Source: Anopheles merus
Taxonomy: Eukaryota > Arthropoda > Insecta > Diptera > Culicidae
Direction of reading: 5' to 3'
NCBI RefSeq assembly: GCF_017562075.2
Contig: NC_054081.1
Span: 18,130,549 to 18,194,548, forward strand
Length of the DNA stretch: 64,000 bases
Made by a program: the position numbers and the translations under genes. This document shows, piece after piece, positions 26,717 to 38,330 of the stretch. The notes beneath the pieces were generated by a model. That model was not told the DNA's origin. It ran no database searches and was given only the letters and a program-made list of their open reading frames with translations. Numbering within the stretch: the first letter of the stretch is position 1; each line of letters starts with the position of its first letter.

Positions 26717-29700
26717 CTATACTATACACCGCTTCGCCATCATCATCAACAGCACAAGGCTACTTGCTGCCATTATTAGTGTGTCTTGTCTTATCACCAT
26801 GGACTCCCCGATTTGTCACCCACTGTCCCACAGCCCGTGCTGGTTCTCGCACGTCAGCAATGGCACTGGTGGTGGTTACCTTTTGTTGCGACTGTCTTTC
26901 GCACCGGCAGCGTTGCAGCATTTCCATTTGAATCGGGGAAACCAACTAGCAAAAAAAATCCACTCCTCAGCCCACTCCACAAAATCACACACCCACAATC
27001 GGAGACGACGGGTAGAGATTTGCCACGGCAAGCATCTTAAGGGGGTGGTGGACCGACCGAGTTGACTCTTTGTGTTGCTCTAATGGCACGACTCTAACTC
27101 GCACAGCTATAGATCCCTTTCGCACGAAAGCAATTAGTATTGGGGTTTGGGTTTTGTTTTGCTGCCATTTGCAACATTTTTTTGTTGTTGTTGTGTGACT
27201 TCTGCTCTTTCGCTTCCTTCGCTACACACAAAAGCGTTGCTGCTCCTGTTCAATTGATAGCAATTGATTGGGAGACATGGCATTGCGCTGTGGGTGGGCA
27301 GTCATTCCCCCAGTGGGTTTGCTACGGCGAATTATGAGAGCTCGAGCTGAGGTGAATTGTCCGGAATAGAATGATCAACTTTTCATCAAAGCCCACCACT
27401 AACCTTGTTCAGCATTACATATTGGCTTGCTATACGAGTGCCCTACTAAAGTTGATCATTGGCGTGTGAGTGTGTTTCCTTTTTTACCCTTTTACTTGAT
27501 CTGATGAATTTATTTCAGAAGACTTGACATGCCTATACAATACTATTGTGAATCGGAAGTAAGAGGATGTTACCAAATCGTTGGTTTAATTTTTATTCGT
27601 TTAGAAATACATGTGGCATCTTCTCCATATGTTTAATTTTTGACATTCTGTCAGTACAAAAATCAATGCATTGATAAATTCGCGTGTGAAAATTTTATTC
27701 ACTACTTCGCCACGCTGTGAAAGTTTGTGAAGCTTATCTTTGAAACTCTACAACCAGCACCAGCAGAATGACCGACAACGAGTTTTGTTAAAGGGAAAAC
27801 ATATTTCCCTTGATCGTGAAAGGGTTAATGTGCATGGGCCTGTTTGAATGCACCTTTTTTAACAACAGCGACTTGATGAGCACATGACGCCCCTTCGTTA
27901 TGCAATATTGTAACGCAATGGCGCCATGATACGACTAAGCTTACTAAATGCTATCGAGAATTGGCTTGCTACGATGTTACATTTGTTACTGCTGGCACGT
28001 ATGCAACAAGCATTTAAAAACGAGCATTATTAACCAACTCCCTTCGCTTGCATGCTGGCATGTGCATTCGAGTGCAGGAAATGACACAAAAGAAAAAATC
28101 TATATAAATTTGAGTACCACTAAGCACACTATTTTTTACCAAAAACTAAGATAAAGACAATATTGCATAGCTTCAGGCGTTCAGCAGTACATAGGCTATT
28201 GTTGAGCTTAACCCCTGGAATTAAATTTGCTGCAAGAGTGTCGTGTGTATGCAGAAGCAATACACCCCTACATGCATACATACGCACACAGCACACACAT
28301 ACACATAGACGAGAGGAAGTTTACTGGGTAATAATCCCATGTCAACACCTGTGCGACAATAAGAGTCTCCGAATATGCCCTCTCCGTGTAAATAAGAAAA
28401 AACACACACACACCCACCCTGTTGATGACTTTCTATTCTAGGATGCAGTGCGGGACATCAAACGGGCCGCCTAAATGTATGCACTTCATGATTCAAATTC
28501 CTCTGGCAGGCAAAATTACCTCCTACCAAGCGGGAGCATCTTAATAGAATTCCCAATTCCTAGTCCCATCTGCTCTATCTCCCCATTGACTCTATCTTAT
28601 GCTTTCCCGCCAGTAATACACATAACTTACGCACCTGGACACAAAACGAATGTTTGTTCCGTTGGCCGTGCCGAACCTGCAAAGACCATCGCTCAATGAG
28701 TTTTTCAGAAGCCTAACCTCCCTACTCCCCGTACCCCACCCAATCGTTCATACTCGAAGAGCTTTGAGCTCAATTAAGGGAGTGTCCTGCGCTTGTTTGG
28801 CCTCCCTGGAGTCCCACAGCAGAATAAATGGAGTTGATTACGATTCCTGCAGGACGGTGGGAGCAGCAACACATATGATACTCTAAGCAGAGGCTAACCA
28901 TTCTGACCTTTATTACCGGTCCAAGGTCGGTAATGCTACTTTTGCCACACTGGTTGGCTTACAGTAATGCTACTGTATCATGTCCAATTTTGAAATTGAA
29001 GAACTTTGGAATTTCAAGGGAACATTTATTTTCATTCGAGGAAGAAAAGAACCAAACATAGATTGAAGGGATCATAAGTCTTCCTTCATCCTCGTCTCCT
29101 GCTCGCCCGTATCACACATCTGTGGAATGTATTGCGCAACTGGTGTCGGCTGGTGGTGGGTTGTGCGGTCACCAGCAGCAGGTATTGTTCGACCAGATTC
29201 CGCTTATTTCAACGCAGGTGCGCGATGGCCTTGCTCGACCATGCTTCGGATGCTCGCCCGAGAAAGACAAACCATAACTCATTAGTAGTACCCGAACCAA
29301 CAGGTCCAGCCCGAAAAAATGCCAACCAACCATAGTGTTTTTGTTTTACCTTTTCAGGTTTGTCGTCTATTTCTGGCCAGCCTTTTAGTGACCCCTTCGG
29401 TCCCGCTGCAGACCTACAATTGGCTCTGAAAAGAATAGTCCTTTTTTCCCTCCACCACTCTATCCTAACGAATTCGTATTCGTCGCCAAAGTGCTGACCT
29501 TTTGCTGGCATGTAGTCCATTTTTGTTTTTGTTTTTTTTTTTTTGTCGTCGTTGTTTGCTGATGGGTTGACGTTTTTCCGATCCGACCCGATGGTTATGA
29601 TGAGGCTGATGCATATATCAGCAATATATGTAGTGTATAGCAGCTGCCCTTTTTTACTTTGTTCCGAGTTGTTGTTTGTTTTGTCAGGCCAGTTACAACC

Positions 29701-29984
29701 GTTTGTGACAGGACACACGTCGACGGGGCATCATGCGGAGATAGTTGCGCACTTTTCTATCTGCTGCTCGTCTGCGACGCTGTGGCAACATGCTGCACAA
29801 AACAAGGTTCGCTCGGAGTAATGAATCCGTAGGAGCAAACATTAGCTTGTTGTAGCGCACCGTGCTGTAACTGGGCTCTGGGGCCTACAGGAAGTTACGG
29901 AGACAAGAACGACGACTGGAGCATGTGTAACGGGATGGAAGCAGAACTGAATTTGGGCGTGAAATTTAGTGGATGTTCAGAAAT
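26715..29984. other. Non-coding stretch
   Basis: No gene recognised on either strand. An open frame at 29209-29718 (-, 169 codons) has no domain. AT-rich segments lie at 27480-27700. Confidence 0.45.
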
Positions 29985-29985
29985 G

Positions 29986-30052
<67 letters not shown>

Positions 30053-30060
30053 GAAGAGAG
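29985..30060. repeat. (GA)n microsatellite
   Basis: GA array with AAAG interruptions, continuing into GGGGGAAGAG sequence. Confidence 0.93.
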
Positions 30061-32256
30061 AGGGGGGAAGAGAGAGGGGGGAAGAGTCAGAAAACAGCCA
30101 GAAATAAGCACGCTGAGTGTGTGTGTGTGTGTGTGTGGGAGGGGGGTATTTGTGATAAATGTATACTTTTCAAAGAATTATTGCTTTTTAAGACACGCCT
30201 ACGCAGAAGTGCACTTTCGTCAGACCCAAACTGCTGCCATAAGCAGCAGCATCCCTAACCCCTCGACCTACCCATTTGCTTAAAACACCCCCACCTACTT
30301 CTCTTCCTCACCACAACCCACACCCAGCACATAACTCATGGAAGGTGAAAACGCATGCGTTTCCGCACAGCGAAAAGCTACTGCTTGGTGGAGTGATAAC
30401 TGAAAGTGAACGGACACACACGCACACACATGTGCCATGGTACGACCCGGAAATTCTGACAGGCGTGCTCGCCGTCCTTCCGCAACAGCCAGATTTGCGC
30501 TATTCCCGACTGAGTGCCAGTTTGTGTGTTGATTAAGATATTAACTTTCATCCTACCCCCTGATCTCACAACTACCCCTCCCCCTTTCTACACCCCTTTC
30601 CTCTTCCTTCATCCCGAAACGTATGCGTGGGACACGATGGGAAGATAATGCAAGCAAAATGCCTGTCTGGAAGCAATTAAACTGTGACAGCTTTGTGACA
30701 GGCGAACCAAAGCTGTCATTAGTCGTTTGCGTTTTAAACCCTGATGGCCCGATTGAAACGCACAGTAGTGAGTGGAAGGAATAGAAGAAAAACAAATTAC
30801 CCACATACGTAGATACACGTACCGAATGACAACCAGATGATCTAGATGAATTATGGCCTAGGCAGTGCGACACCCCTGAAGGGCCCACTCAGTACATACA
30901 TTAGCCAAAGACGCGATAACAAATCAGTAGCTGCGTGTTGCTGCTGGGTGCTATGAGCAGCAGAAAACTTTATGTCTCTTTTCCTTACCCTTTTCCATCC
31001 CTTTTATTTCTTTTTCTCAAGCATGTGAATCTATAACAACAGCAACAAAACCCCGAACTAGAGCAGCCGATCGACCGACCTCGATGGTCGCGTTGTTTGC
31101 TACATTCACGTCTACCTTCGACGCACAATGGGTAGAGTTCGTAATTCGCTCCATTCACTGCAGCAAACCGATTCTCCCCGGCGCCCCGATTCCCGACAAG
31201 TAGGGCTTTTCTAATAGCGCCAACCAACGCAAGATTTTTCCACAGCACTGCGTTCGAAGCGCCCATTTCGCCTTTTTCCCCTTGAATGTATTCGGTAGCG
31301 GGCGACAGGGACGCGTCCTGGCAAACGCAGGGACTATGGGTACGAATATCACGTCATTTAACAGGGACTGGGGGAGGCTTGAGCACAGGTGGAGAAATGT
31401 AAAAAAAAGCATCACGAAAGAGTTCTACCCCGCTGCCTTTTTAGACTGTGTTAGATGCGTTTGTGTGTTTGCGTGGGTATCTGTGTATGTGTAAGAGAGA
31501 TAAAGAAAATGTGCGTGTGTGAGAGAGAGAAGAGAAAGTGGAAAAGAGAGAAGGATGGAGGGAGGGAGGATTTTTCCTTTTCTTTCCTCATTGTCCCTGA
31601 TTTTTCTATTCACCTCAGAAACCTTGATTTCCATACAAATTTCCTGCAGTGAACAGACACAGACACACGCAAGCGCACACACACAACAGTAATGGTAACA
31701 CAGTGGTACACAATCTCGTCCGAGGTCAATTTTAAGGCGTCCACATCCTAGATGGAGCTCACGCTCACAAAATTCAGGTATCAAAAGCTGCGGCACAATC
31801 CTTTTGTACGATCTTGTGATCCAACCGATAAGGTGGCTGAGGAGTTGGGGTAGCAATGTTGTATAATTCATTTGAGTGGCAGTGGTGATAGGAAACAAAC
31901 AATCGCAATATCAAACGAAAGAAAAAAAACCCTGTAGTAGGCAATCTGTATGGTAAAAGAGTCAAAGGAAGGTTTTGCTGGTCGCTTGTTTTCTAATTTA
32001 AACAAGTTGTATTGTTGACTCATTTAAGCCTTCCACCTATGATAACAAAGTGTGTCCATATATGAGCCGCTGGCAGAAGTGGCGGTGTGTTTTATTGAAA
32101 GCATTTCATAGTAGTGTTTTGTTTTATTTAAATGTCCGCAGTCATTTGTGCCTGCAGTAAACAGTAAACCCCACACAAAACACATTAGCCGTATGTATAT
32201 TAATTAAATTAAAATTAAATTAATTAAATTAATAAAATATTCAGCTCATATATACA
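30061..32256. other. Non-coding stretch left of the retrotransposon
   Basis: No gene supported. A simple ATTAA-rich tract lies at 32195-32245, just before the LTR, so the element inserted into AT-rich DNA. Confidence 0.45.
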
Positions 32257-32598
32257 TGTAGGGCTTGCGCGATACAATTTATTTTGTTTAACGTGACAAT
32301 TGCGACGAGTGAATTACACGTGAACTGTATTGGTCGGCGGTCGAAAGATAAGAGAGCGACAATCGGCGCATCCGATCGCTCGCAAGCTCGAGGACCACGA
32401 TCGGCGCATCCGATCGCTCCTATTCGTGTCCTATCCTTCGTGTCCTATCCTTCGTATCCTATACTTCGTGTCCTATACTTCGTATTACATCGCTACCTAC
32501 CTACACTAACTTAATCTTACCACAGTGTGACGCTCGAAAGTGGTGAATTCGGAAAAGCAGCCAGGAGCGCAACACCACCAGTGGTGCCGAACACCACA
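32257..32598 (-). repeat. 3' LTR (element orientation), 342 bp
   Basis: Direct repeat of 37979-38320 with no difference seen, bounded by TGTA...CACA on the + strand (TG...CA ends). Read in element orientation, AATAAA lies about 20 nt before the LTR end, a likely poly(A) signal. Four tandem 14-bp units (TTCGTGTCCTATCC type) lie at 32423-32478, and GATCGGCGCATCCGATCGCT occurs twice with one mismatch at the start. Confidence 0.97.
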
Positions 32599-32611
32599 CG
32601 ATCCCCCTCCA
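32599..32611 (-). other. Polypurine tract
   Basis: In element orientation TGGAGGGGGATCG directly precedes the 3' LTR (TGTGGTG). A purine run at this spot primes plus-strand DNA synthesis during reverse transcription. Confidence 0.75.
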
Positions 32612-32700
32612 GTGACGTAGTCACGCTTTTATATCTGCCGTCAAACGCTTATTGCGGACTCGGCGGTCTTATTCTTAGCGAAAATGAACATGTTTTTTCG

Positions 32701-33282
32701 TTACGGGGACTTTTCCAGCGGCTTGGTTGCCTTAGTATGAGCTTCACACTCAAAAGCGGGTTTGAGTCGATCAATAGAAATTGATTCATTCCTATCCTTC
32801 ATTTGAATGACAAAAAATTTTCTGAATCTTCGAACAACGGTATATGGACCGTCATAGGGAGCTTGAAGTCCTGTTTTGACCTTATCAACCCTGACAAATA
32901 CTTGTCTACAATTTTCTAGGGCTTTAGGTATGTAGTTGTTCGTATTATTGTTATCTTTAGGGCTCGATGGCTCTACGGATTTGAATGCTTTCTTTAAATC
33001 AACGATTAAGTCAGATGTATCATCATCGATTTCGTCTCTAGATGGTACAAAAACTTCTGCAGGTAATCGGAGACTTTGACCGTAGACCATTTCTGCTGGG
33101 CAACCTCTGATTTCATCTTTATAAGAAAGACGAATGCCGAGAAGTATTAATGGTAACCGAACTGTCCATCGTGGTGAGTTCCCACTAGCTTTTAAGGCTT
33201 CCTTTAGCCGACGGTGGAAACGTTCCACCATACCGTTGGCTTGTGGATGATAGGCAGTGGTTGCAATATGGTGTGTGCCCAT
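32701..33282 (-). pseudogene. Integrase C-terminal part, out of frame with pol
   Basis: This frame carries the end of the integrase that the main pol frame has lost. It has a [17 protein letters not shown] motif with the catalytic Glu at about residue 20, and a GPY/F-type module (YDGPYTVVRR) near its C-terminus. It ends with its own stop shortly before the polypurine tract. The main pol frame runs past this point in another frame, so a one-base-type indel near 33277-33284 separates them. The ATG at 33282 is internal to the ancestral reading, not a real start. The copy most likely cannot make full integrase, unless this is a sequencing error. Confidence 0.9.
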
Positions 33283-35735
33283 AGTTTGGTCAACTCCTCG
33301 AATAATCTTGAAGTGAATTGTCTTCCTCTATCTGTCGTAATTCTTAACGGACAACCAAACCTAGACACATACTGTTCCACGAAAGTTTTGGCAACAGTAG
33401 CCGCAGAGATGTTAGTTAGAGGATAACACTCTGGCCATCTGGTGAAACGATCTACTACTGTTAATAAATATATTTTGTCCTCAGATGGAGGTAAGGGTCC
33501 AACAATGTCCATATGAATATGGTCAAACCTTCCCTTTGGAAGTGAAAAAGATTCCAAAGGTGATTTTGTGTGCCTAACTACTTTAGCTCTTTGGCAAGCA
33601 GAACATGCGCGAGTCCAATTAGCTACATCTTTATTCATGGCTGGCCAAAAATATCGATCAGTCATCATTTTCCTAGATGCTTTTATGCCAGGATGGGAGG
33701 CATTGTGCACACCATCGTATGTTTCCTTACGTAAGGATTTCGGGACGTACAGTCTATTTTTCCCCGTAGAGACCTCAAAATACAATTCTGTGTTGTTTAG
33801 CAAAAGCTTATCAAGTTTATAAGCAGAGTTTTTATTTTTTTTATTCTCCAATAATGTTTTCAATTGTTCATCAGTACGTTGACATTCAGAGAAAATTTTG
33901 TAATCCAAGTTACTAATTGAATCCGTTTCTGCCACACGCGAGAGAGTATCTGCAACTATGTTGCTGTCTCCTTTGATGTATCGAATGTCGCTTGAGAACT
34001 GAGAAATGAAATCTAAATGACGATTTTGTCGAGGTGATTTCTCGGTTTTTGACGTCAGCGCTGTGGTGAGCGGTTTATGGTCAGTATATATAATAAATGA
34101 CCTGCCTTCTAAAAAATGTCTAAAATGCTTGATGCTCAGCACGATTGCCAATAATTCTCTATCGAACGTAGAGTATCTTTGTTCGGTTGGGGTGATTACT
34201 CTAGAGAAGAATGCTAGTGGTTGGCAACTTCCTTCAAAATGCTGTTCCAGCACCGCTCCCACGGCGAAATTAGATGCGTCCGTGGTTAAAGAATAAACTG
34301 CATCGGACCTTGGGTGTGACAGTATCGTAGCTTTTGCTAGGTCTGACTTGACCTGAAGGGCCGCTTTGTCGCACTCCTCCGACCAGTCGAATGTCTTTAA
34401 TTTCTGCTTGGTGTGCTGTGCTATCAACTTGTACAAGGGTCTCAACGTATTTGAAACGCTCGGTAAGAAACGGTGATAATAGTTGACCATTCCCACAAAT
34501 CGCTGTAGTTGTTTAACCGATTTTGGCGTTGGGAATGTTTTTATCGCTTCTACCTTATCCGCGCATGGGATAATTCCATTAGCTGAAATTGTGTGGCTTA
34601 AGAAATTAATGGTAGATACACCTAGCACACACTTGGACGGTTTAATTTTTAAATCGTATTCTGCCAGCCGATTGAACACTATGCGCAAGTGCTCAAGGTG
34701 CGTTTCCTTCGTCGAACTGGCAATTAGAATATCGTCAATGTAGACGAATACGAAACTGAGGTCATTGAATAAACTGTTCATGAACCTCTGGAATGTTTGA
34801 CCGGCATTTTTTAAACCAAAAGGCATTCGTAAAAATTCGAACATGCCGAAAGGGGTAGTAATGGCCGTCTTATGTATGTCCTCTTCTGCTACTGGGATCA
34901 TATGATATGCTCGTACTATGTCAAGCTTTGAAAAAAAATTGCAACCCTGCAGTTGCATGGTAAAGTCCTGGATGTGAGGGATCGGATACCGATCTGGTGT
35001 CGTAATGGCATTAAGCCTTCGATAATCCCCACATGGTCTCCAGTCATTGTCACCCTTCGGCACCATATGCAAGGGTGATGACCCTGGTGATGATGATGGG
35101 CGACAAATTCCTAAGTCTACCATTTGCTGAAATTCCACATGCGCGATTTTTCGCTTTTGCGGGTCAAGGCGACGTGGCTTCGCAAAAGGCAAAGGGCCTT
35201 TGGTTTCAATATAATGAAACACATTATGACATACTGGCTTTCTGTAGTCCGGTGGTTCTACCAAAGATGGAAACTGGTGTAGAACTCGTCCGAAGTCTCC
35301 TGCTTCAAGTACAAAATGTTTAGGGGAAGGAGTATCCACAAGTGCCAATGATCCTATGATCGCTAAATTAGTGGTCGAATCAATTAGCTTACGCCCTTTG
35401 ATATCCACTAGTATTCCGGTTTTGTATAAAAAATCCGCTCCTATTATAGGACGATTTACGGATGCTATGATAAAAATATGGGTAAAAACTCTTTTGAAAC
35501 CTAAACTTACTTGAATCAGCTTTGTGCCATACGTCACTATGGTACTTCCGTTGGCTGCTTGCAAAACTAAGTCTGTAGGTTTATGAGCTTTACCAGCTAA
35601 ATGAAATGGAATGACGGATACATCAGCCCCTGTGTCCACTAAAAAGGTAAATGATGTCATCATATCATTTACGAACAAACGAGGAGAAGTACTATATGCT
35701 CTAGGGAGATCCGCCAACTCCCGTGAGCTTCTTAG
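33204..35735 (-). CDS. pol: Pol polyprotein (PR-RT-RNaseH-IN), truncated
   Basis: The frame opens at the shift site inside the gag end, so the first codon used after a -1 slip is at 35735. No AUG is needed; the first start-like codon is a TTG at 35717. Counted from that TTG (837 residues): aspartic protease DTGA at 28-31 with IIGADF near 91-96; reverse transcriptase with Asp266 in LDIVRAYH and YIDD at 326-329; RNase H acidic residues D480, E521, D546 and D590; integrase zinc-binding H671, H675, C705, C708; and the first two DDE aspartates, D737 and D796. The final 25 or so residues are out-of-frame, caused by an indel before the catalytic Glu. The protein would reverse-transcribe but not integrate its DNA. 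Confidence 0.93.
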   Translation of the reverse strand, partial: LRSSRELADLPRAYSTSPRLFVNDMMTSFTFLVDTGADVSVIPFHLAGKAHKPTDLVLQAANGSTIVTYGTKLIQVSLGFKRVFTHIFIIASVNRPIIGADFLYKTGILVDIKGRKLIDSTTNLAIIGSLALVDTPSPKHFVLEAGDFGRVLHQFPSLVEPPDYRKPVCHNVFHYIETKGPLPFAKPRRLDPQKRKIAHVEFQQMVDLGICRPSSSPGSSPLHMVPKGDNDWRPCGDYRRLNAITTPDRYPIPHIQDFTMQLQGCNFFSKLDIVRAYHMIPVAEEDIHKTAITTPFGMFEFLRMPFGLKNAGQTFQRFMNSLFNDLSFVFVYIDDILIASSTKETHLEHLRIVFNRLAEYDLKIKPSKCVLGVSTINFLSHTISANGIIPCADKVEAIKTFPTPKSVKQLQRFVGMVNYYHRFLPSVSNTLRPLYKLIAQHTKQKLKTFDWSEECDKAALQVKSDLAKATILSHPRSDAVYSLTTDASNFAVGAVLEQHFEGSCQPLAFFSRVITPTEQRYSTFDRELLAIVLSIKHFRHFLEGRSFIIYTDHKPLTTALTSKTEKSPRQNRHLDFISQFSSDIRYIKGDSNIVADTLSRVAETDSISNLDYKIFSECQRTDEQLKTLLENKKNKNSAYKLDKLLLNNTELYFEVSTGKNRLYVPKSLRKETYDGVHNASHPGIKASRKMMTDRYFWPAMNKDVANWTRACSACQRAKVVRHTKSPLESFSLPKGRFDHIHMDIVGPLPPSEDKIYLLTVVDRFTRWPECYPLTNISAATVAKTFVEQYVSRFGCPLRITTDRGRQFTSRLFEELTKLWAHTILQPLPIIHKPTVWWNVSTVG

Positions 35736-35741
35736 TTTTTT
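35698..35741 (-). promoter_or_regulatory. -1 ribosomal frameshift signal at gag-pol junction
   Basis: Codons GAA AAA AAC TAA end gag, giving the slippery heptamer A AAA AAC at 35741-35735 in correct phase and directly against the stop. After a 6-nt spacer counted from the heptamer (TAAGAA), a two-part stem follows: GCTC (35728-35725) pairs GAGC (35701-35698) and GGGAG (35722-35718) pairs CTCCC (35708-35704), separated by a 2x2 internal loop. Pol lies in the -1 frame and is open from the slip. Heptamer type, spacing and downstream structure all match known -1 frameshift signals. Confidence 0.88.
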
Positions 35742-36619
35742 TCTTCCTCTGAGTGTTTGACTCGTGTTGTGGAAAAATTACAGGGCTTAACACACTTGGT
35801 TGCTCCGTTACCGTATCTGTAATGATACCAACAAAATGGTTTCCTATCACGAGATGGACTTTGGAAATTTCTTCGTTCTCTAGAGAAGCTGCGTCTATGA
35901 TCACGATGTTGTCGTTGGGAAAGATTTGACATCTTCTTGATCATGTCGCGTAGTTCGCTTATTTCACGCCGGATTTCATCAGACGCTGAATCGCATGTAA
36001 CTCTAGCACGAGTATTCACTTCGGATAGTCCACTAGATTGTGTGCATTCCCATAACCTGTCTGCTATCCGCAATTGCTCAGCGTGATCTTTTGTATCAAC
36101 TGCAACTAAGGCTACCTCAATCGATTTAGGCAGTCTTGACTTCCACAATTTCCTCACAAGAGTTACGGAAAGATCGGTAGAATCCCCAGCTATCTGTAGC
36201 ATGTATCGATAGAAATCTGATGGAGTTCTATCTCCTATCTCAACATGATATAACAATTTTGACAATCGTGTTTCCTCACTACTTGTCAACCGTTTTAAAA
36301 TTTCTCCCTTTAAGTGAGAGTATGGTTTTACCGGGTCAGGACTTTTCACAATGTCCAGCACCTTAGCTAATACTTCCTTGGACATTGCAGCGATCAAATA
36401 TGTGTATTGCGTGCGCTCCCGTGAAATTTTTGAAAGCTCAAATTCCGCTTCTGCTTGAGCGAACCAAACCTCTGGAACGTCCTCCCAAAAAGTTGGTAAC
36501 TTCGTAGATATACGCTCTACCCCCAGGGGAGGATCGCCCGGTGCCGACACCTTTGTCGTTCCTGCCGAACTTGAACTCTCCTCACCCTTTCCTTCGGCAC
36601 CAGCTTTCAAAGACATCAC
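35732..36619 (-). CDS. gag: Gag structural protein
   Basis: A 295-residue protein that would form the cytoplasmic particle and bind element RNA. The N-terminal third has the [19 protein letters not shown] block typical of Ty3/gypsy capsid regions. A basic Arg/Ser-rich stretch precedes a zinc finger with C263, H266, C276 and C280 (CX2HX9CX3C), the CHCC form known from CsRn1-type elements instead of the usual CCHC knuckle. It starts with two adjacent Met codons; the first is taken. It ends in EEEKN-stop inside the frameshift signal, so most ribosomes make Gag and a minority Gag-Pol. The frame is intact. Confidence 0.93.
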   Translation of the reverse strand: MMSLKAGAEGKGEESSSSAGTTKVSAPGDPPLGVERISTKLPTFWEDVPEVWFAQAEAEFELSKISRERTQYTYLIAAMSKEVLAKVLDIVKSPDPVKPYSHLKGEILKRLTSSEETRLSKLLYHVEIGDRTPSDFYRYMLQIAGDSTDLSVTLVRKLWKSRLPKSIEVALVAVDTKDHAEQLRIADRLWECTQSSGLSEVNTRARVTCDSASDEIRREISELRDMIKKMSNLSQRQHRDHRRSFSRERRNFQSPSRDRKPFCWYHYRYGNGATKCVKPCNFSTTRVKHSEEEKN

Positions 36620-37959
36620 TCTGTGGTTTACAAAACCAATACAAAGAAATCTAACCTGTTTTCTAATTCACTACACGCACTTAAATTTTTAAACGTACCA
36701 AGGATAAAAATGACCTATAATACTGATCGCAAAATTCAGTTCAATAAATACAAGGTTTTTATAAAATGCAAGGAAAAATTCAAAACGCGTAGTATTTCAG
36801 TATAATTTATAACGAAGAAAATGTGAAAAAAAATACTGCGCTAAATTGTATACGATAAAAATGTACTAATGAAATTGCACGTAAGAAATTGCACGTATTT
36901 TCTCGTAAAACTCGTAAAACAACGTTGCACTTAATGAAATATTTACTTATAAACGCACCGAAAAAGAAAAAAAAAAAAAAAAACACGCGTCGTATAAAAC
37001 GCATAAAAATACACTGAGTTTCTGGCACAAGTATCACCGAATGAAAAATAATAATAATAATAATAATAATAAGGAACGGGCTCACCGGTTGTCGATCGAT
37101 GAAAACTGGATACAAGGCCGCTTTCAACACCGCGTGGCTCCGAAAACGCGATGGCGCTACTACTTCCAAAACGCGATGGCGCTACTGCTTCCAAAATGCG
37201 ATGGCGCTACTGCTTCCAACACCGCGTGGCTCCAAAAACGCGATGGCGTTACTGCTTCCAAAACCGCGTGGCTCCAAAAACGCGATGGCGTTACTACTTC
37301 CAAAACCGATTCCACGGTGGTGTTTCTGGTCACAAACAGCGACAGTGATGCTCCTTACGGGAAATCGGGTGGCTTCCTCTCTACCCCTTGGTCGTGTGGT
37401 TTCCGTGCTTACACGGACACGTTGTCGAACTTGTAGCTCTTGCAGATGAAAAACACGATGACAATGGGCTCTCCGTGATCACAGTATCAAACGTGATATA
37501 TGTGATCGTTCTGCTTATCTCGTGACCACAACGCACGGTGGTGGCACTTTGTATCTACTGATGTCAAATGCTGTACGGCTCCGGGAACTATGATGCTGGC
37601 CGAAAACCCCAGGGTACTCCTTCAACACAGCGATGACGTGGGCCCGAGAAAAAAATACTCTTACGGGACGTCGTTGGCTCCGAAAACGGAGGGCTTCAGC
37701 AGGGCACTCACGGTGAATAGTAGTCGATCGACCGAACAATCGTGGTTGTGTAATATTATCCTACTGGATACGGCGAAACCACAAATCGCGTCGGTGATAG
37801 ATTTCTCCTTCACTCCAAAATGCGCTTCAAGCACACGGGATAGCGATGTACCGGGACAATGGATTACGTCGGCGGCAAATACTTAACCGATGACGGCGAC
37901 GGAGAATGTTCTCCTGGGCGATTGATCACGACAGCAATTTTTCACGTTCCGCGATTTTG
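36620..37959 (-). other. Long retrotransposon leader (5' UTR)
   Basis: About 1.34 kb lies between the primer-binding site and gag, long for this group. It holds a poly-A/T tract near 36966-36983 and a trinucleotide run at 37046-37072, plus the tandem array at 37127-37309. Small frames here (for example 36807-37169 on the - strand) show no domain. It may contain packaging signals, but none can be named from sequence alone. Confidence 0.8.
37127..37309. repeat. Tandem repeats in leader, 25- and 42-bp units
   Basis: Units built around CGCGATGGCG(C/T)TACT(G/A)CTTCCAAAA repeat five times. The last two are preceded by CGCGTGGCTCCAAAAA, making a 42-bp higher unit. All lie inside the retrotransposon leader. 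Confidence 0.88.
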
Positions 37960-37977
37960 ATCACGTCGGGGTCACCA
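37960..37977 (-). other. Primer-binding site, tRNA-Trp
   Basis: In element orientation TGGTGACCCCGACGTGAT begins one base after the 5' LTR. It is the complement of the 3' end of animal tRNA-Trp (ATCACGTCGGGGTCA plus CCA), over 18 nt without mismatch to the sequence I know. The tRNA would prime minus-strand synthesis. Confidence 0.9.
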
Positions 37978-37978
37978 A

Positions 37979-38320
37979 TGTAGGGCTTGCGCGATACAAT
38001 TTATTTTGTTTAACGTGACAATTGCGACGAGTGAATTACACGTGAACTGTATTGGTCGGCGGTCGAAAGATAAGAGAGCGACAATCGGCGCATCCGATCG
38101 CTCGCAAGCTCGAGGACCACGATCGGCGCATCCGATCGCTCCTATTCGTGTCCTATCCTTCGTGTCCTATCCTTCGTATCCTATACTTCGTGTCCTATAC
38201 TTCGTATTACATCGCTACCTACCTACACTAACTTAATCTTACCACAGTGTGACGCTCGAAAGTGGTGAATTCGGAAAAGCAGCCAGGAGCGCAACACCAC
38301 CAGTGGTGCCGAACACCACA
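37979..38320 (-). repeat. 5' LTR (element orientation), 342 bp
   Basis: Same length and, by eye, the same sequence as 32257-32598. It would carry the element promoter. Immediately outside it lies CCCTT and then a TA microsatellite. Confidence 0.97.
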
Positions 38321-38325
38321 CCCTT

Positions 38326-38330
38326 TATAC

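Larger units (their letters stand above)
32257..38320 (-). mobile_element. Ty3/gypsy LTR retrotransposon, CsRn1-type
   Basis: A complete 6,064-bp element on the - strand. In element order: 5' LTR (37979-38320), tRNA-Trp primer-binding site, leader of about 1.3 kb, gag, a -1 frameshift signal, pol in the order PR-RT-RNaseH-IN, polypurine tract, 3' LTR (32257-32598). PR before RT and IN after RNase H identify Ty3/gypsy (Metaviridae). The CHCC gag finger together with a tRNA-Trp primer points to the CsRn1 clade. No envelope-like frame follows integrase. The LTRs appear identical, so insertion is recent, yet pol is broken within integrase. No clean target-site duplication is seen: TATACA precedes the left end, but on the right it appears only after five extra bases (CCCTT). 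Confidence 0.95.

Noticed and set aside
29340..29370. TTTTCAG|GTTTGT as another ratchet site
   Set aside because: The donor part is weak; not distinguishable from chance.
29209..29718. 169-codon - strand frame
   Set aside because: No domain recognised and runs through T-rich low-complexity sequence.
32284..32514. 76-codon frame present in both LTRs
   Set aside because: It is on the strand opposite to the retrotransposon genes and consists mainly of the 14-bp tandem units; identity between copies only reflects LTR identity.
33282..33282. ATG at 33282 as a real start of a separate integrase gene
   Set aside because: Conserved integrase residues continue directly across from the main pol frame, so this is a frame break, not a new gene.
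35717..35717. TTG at 35717 as pol start codon
   Set aside because: The -1 frameshift signal upstream explains pol expression without an independent start.
37127..37309. CRISPR-like array
   Set aside because: Units are contiguous without unique spacers and lie inside a retrotransposon leader in a eukaryotic genome.
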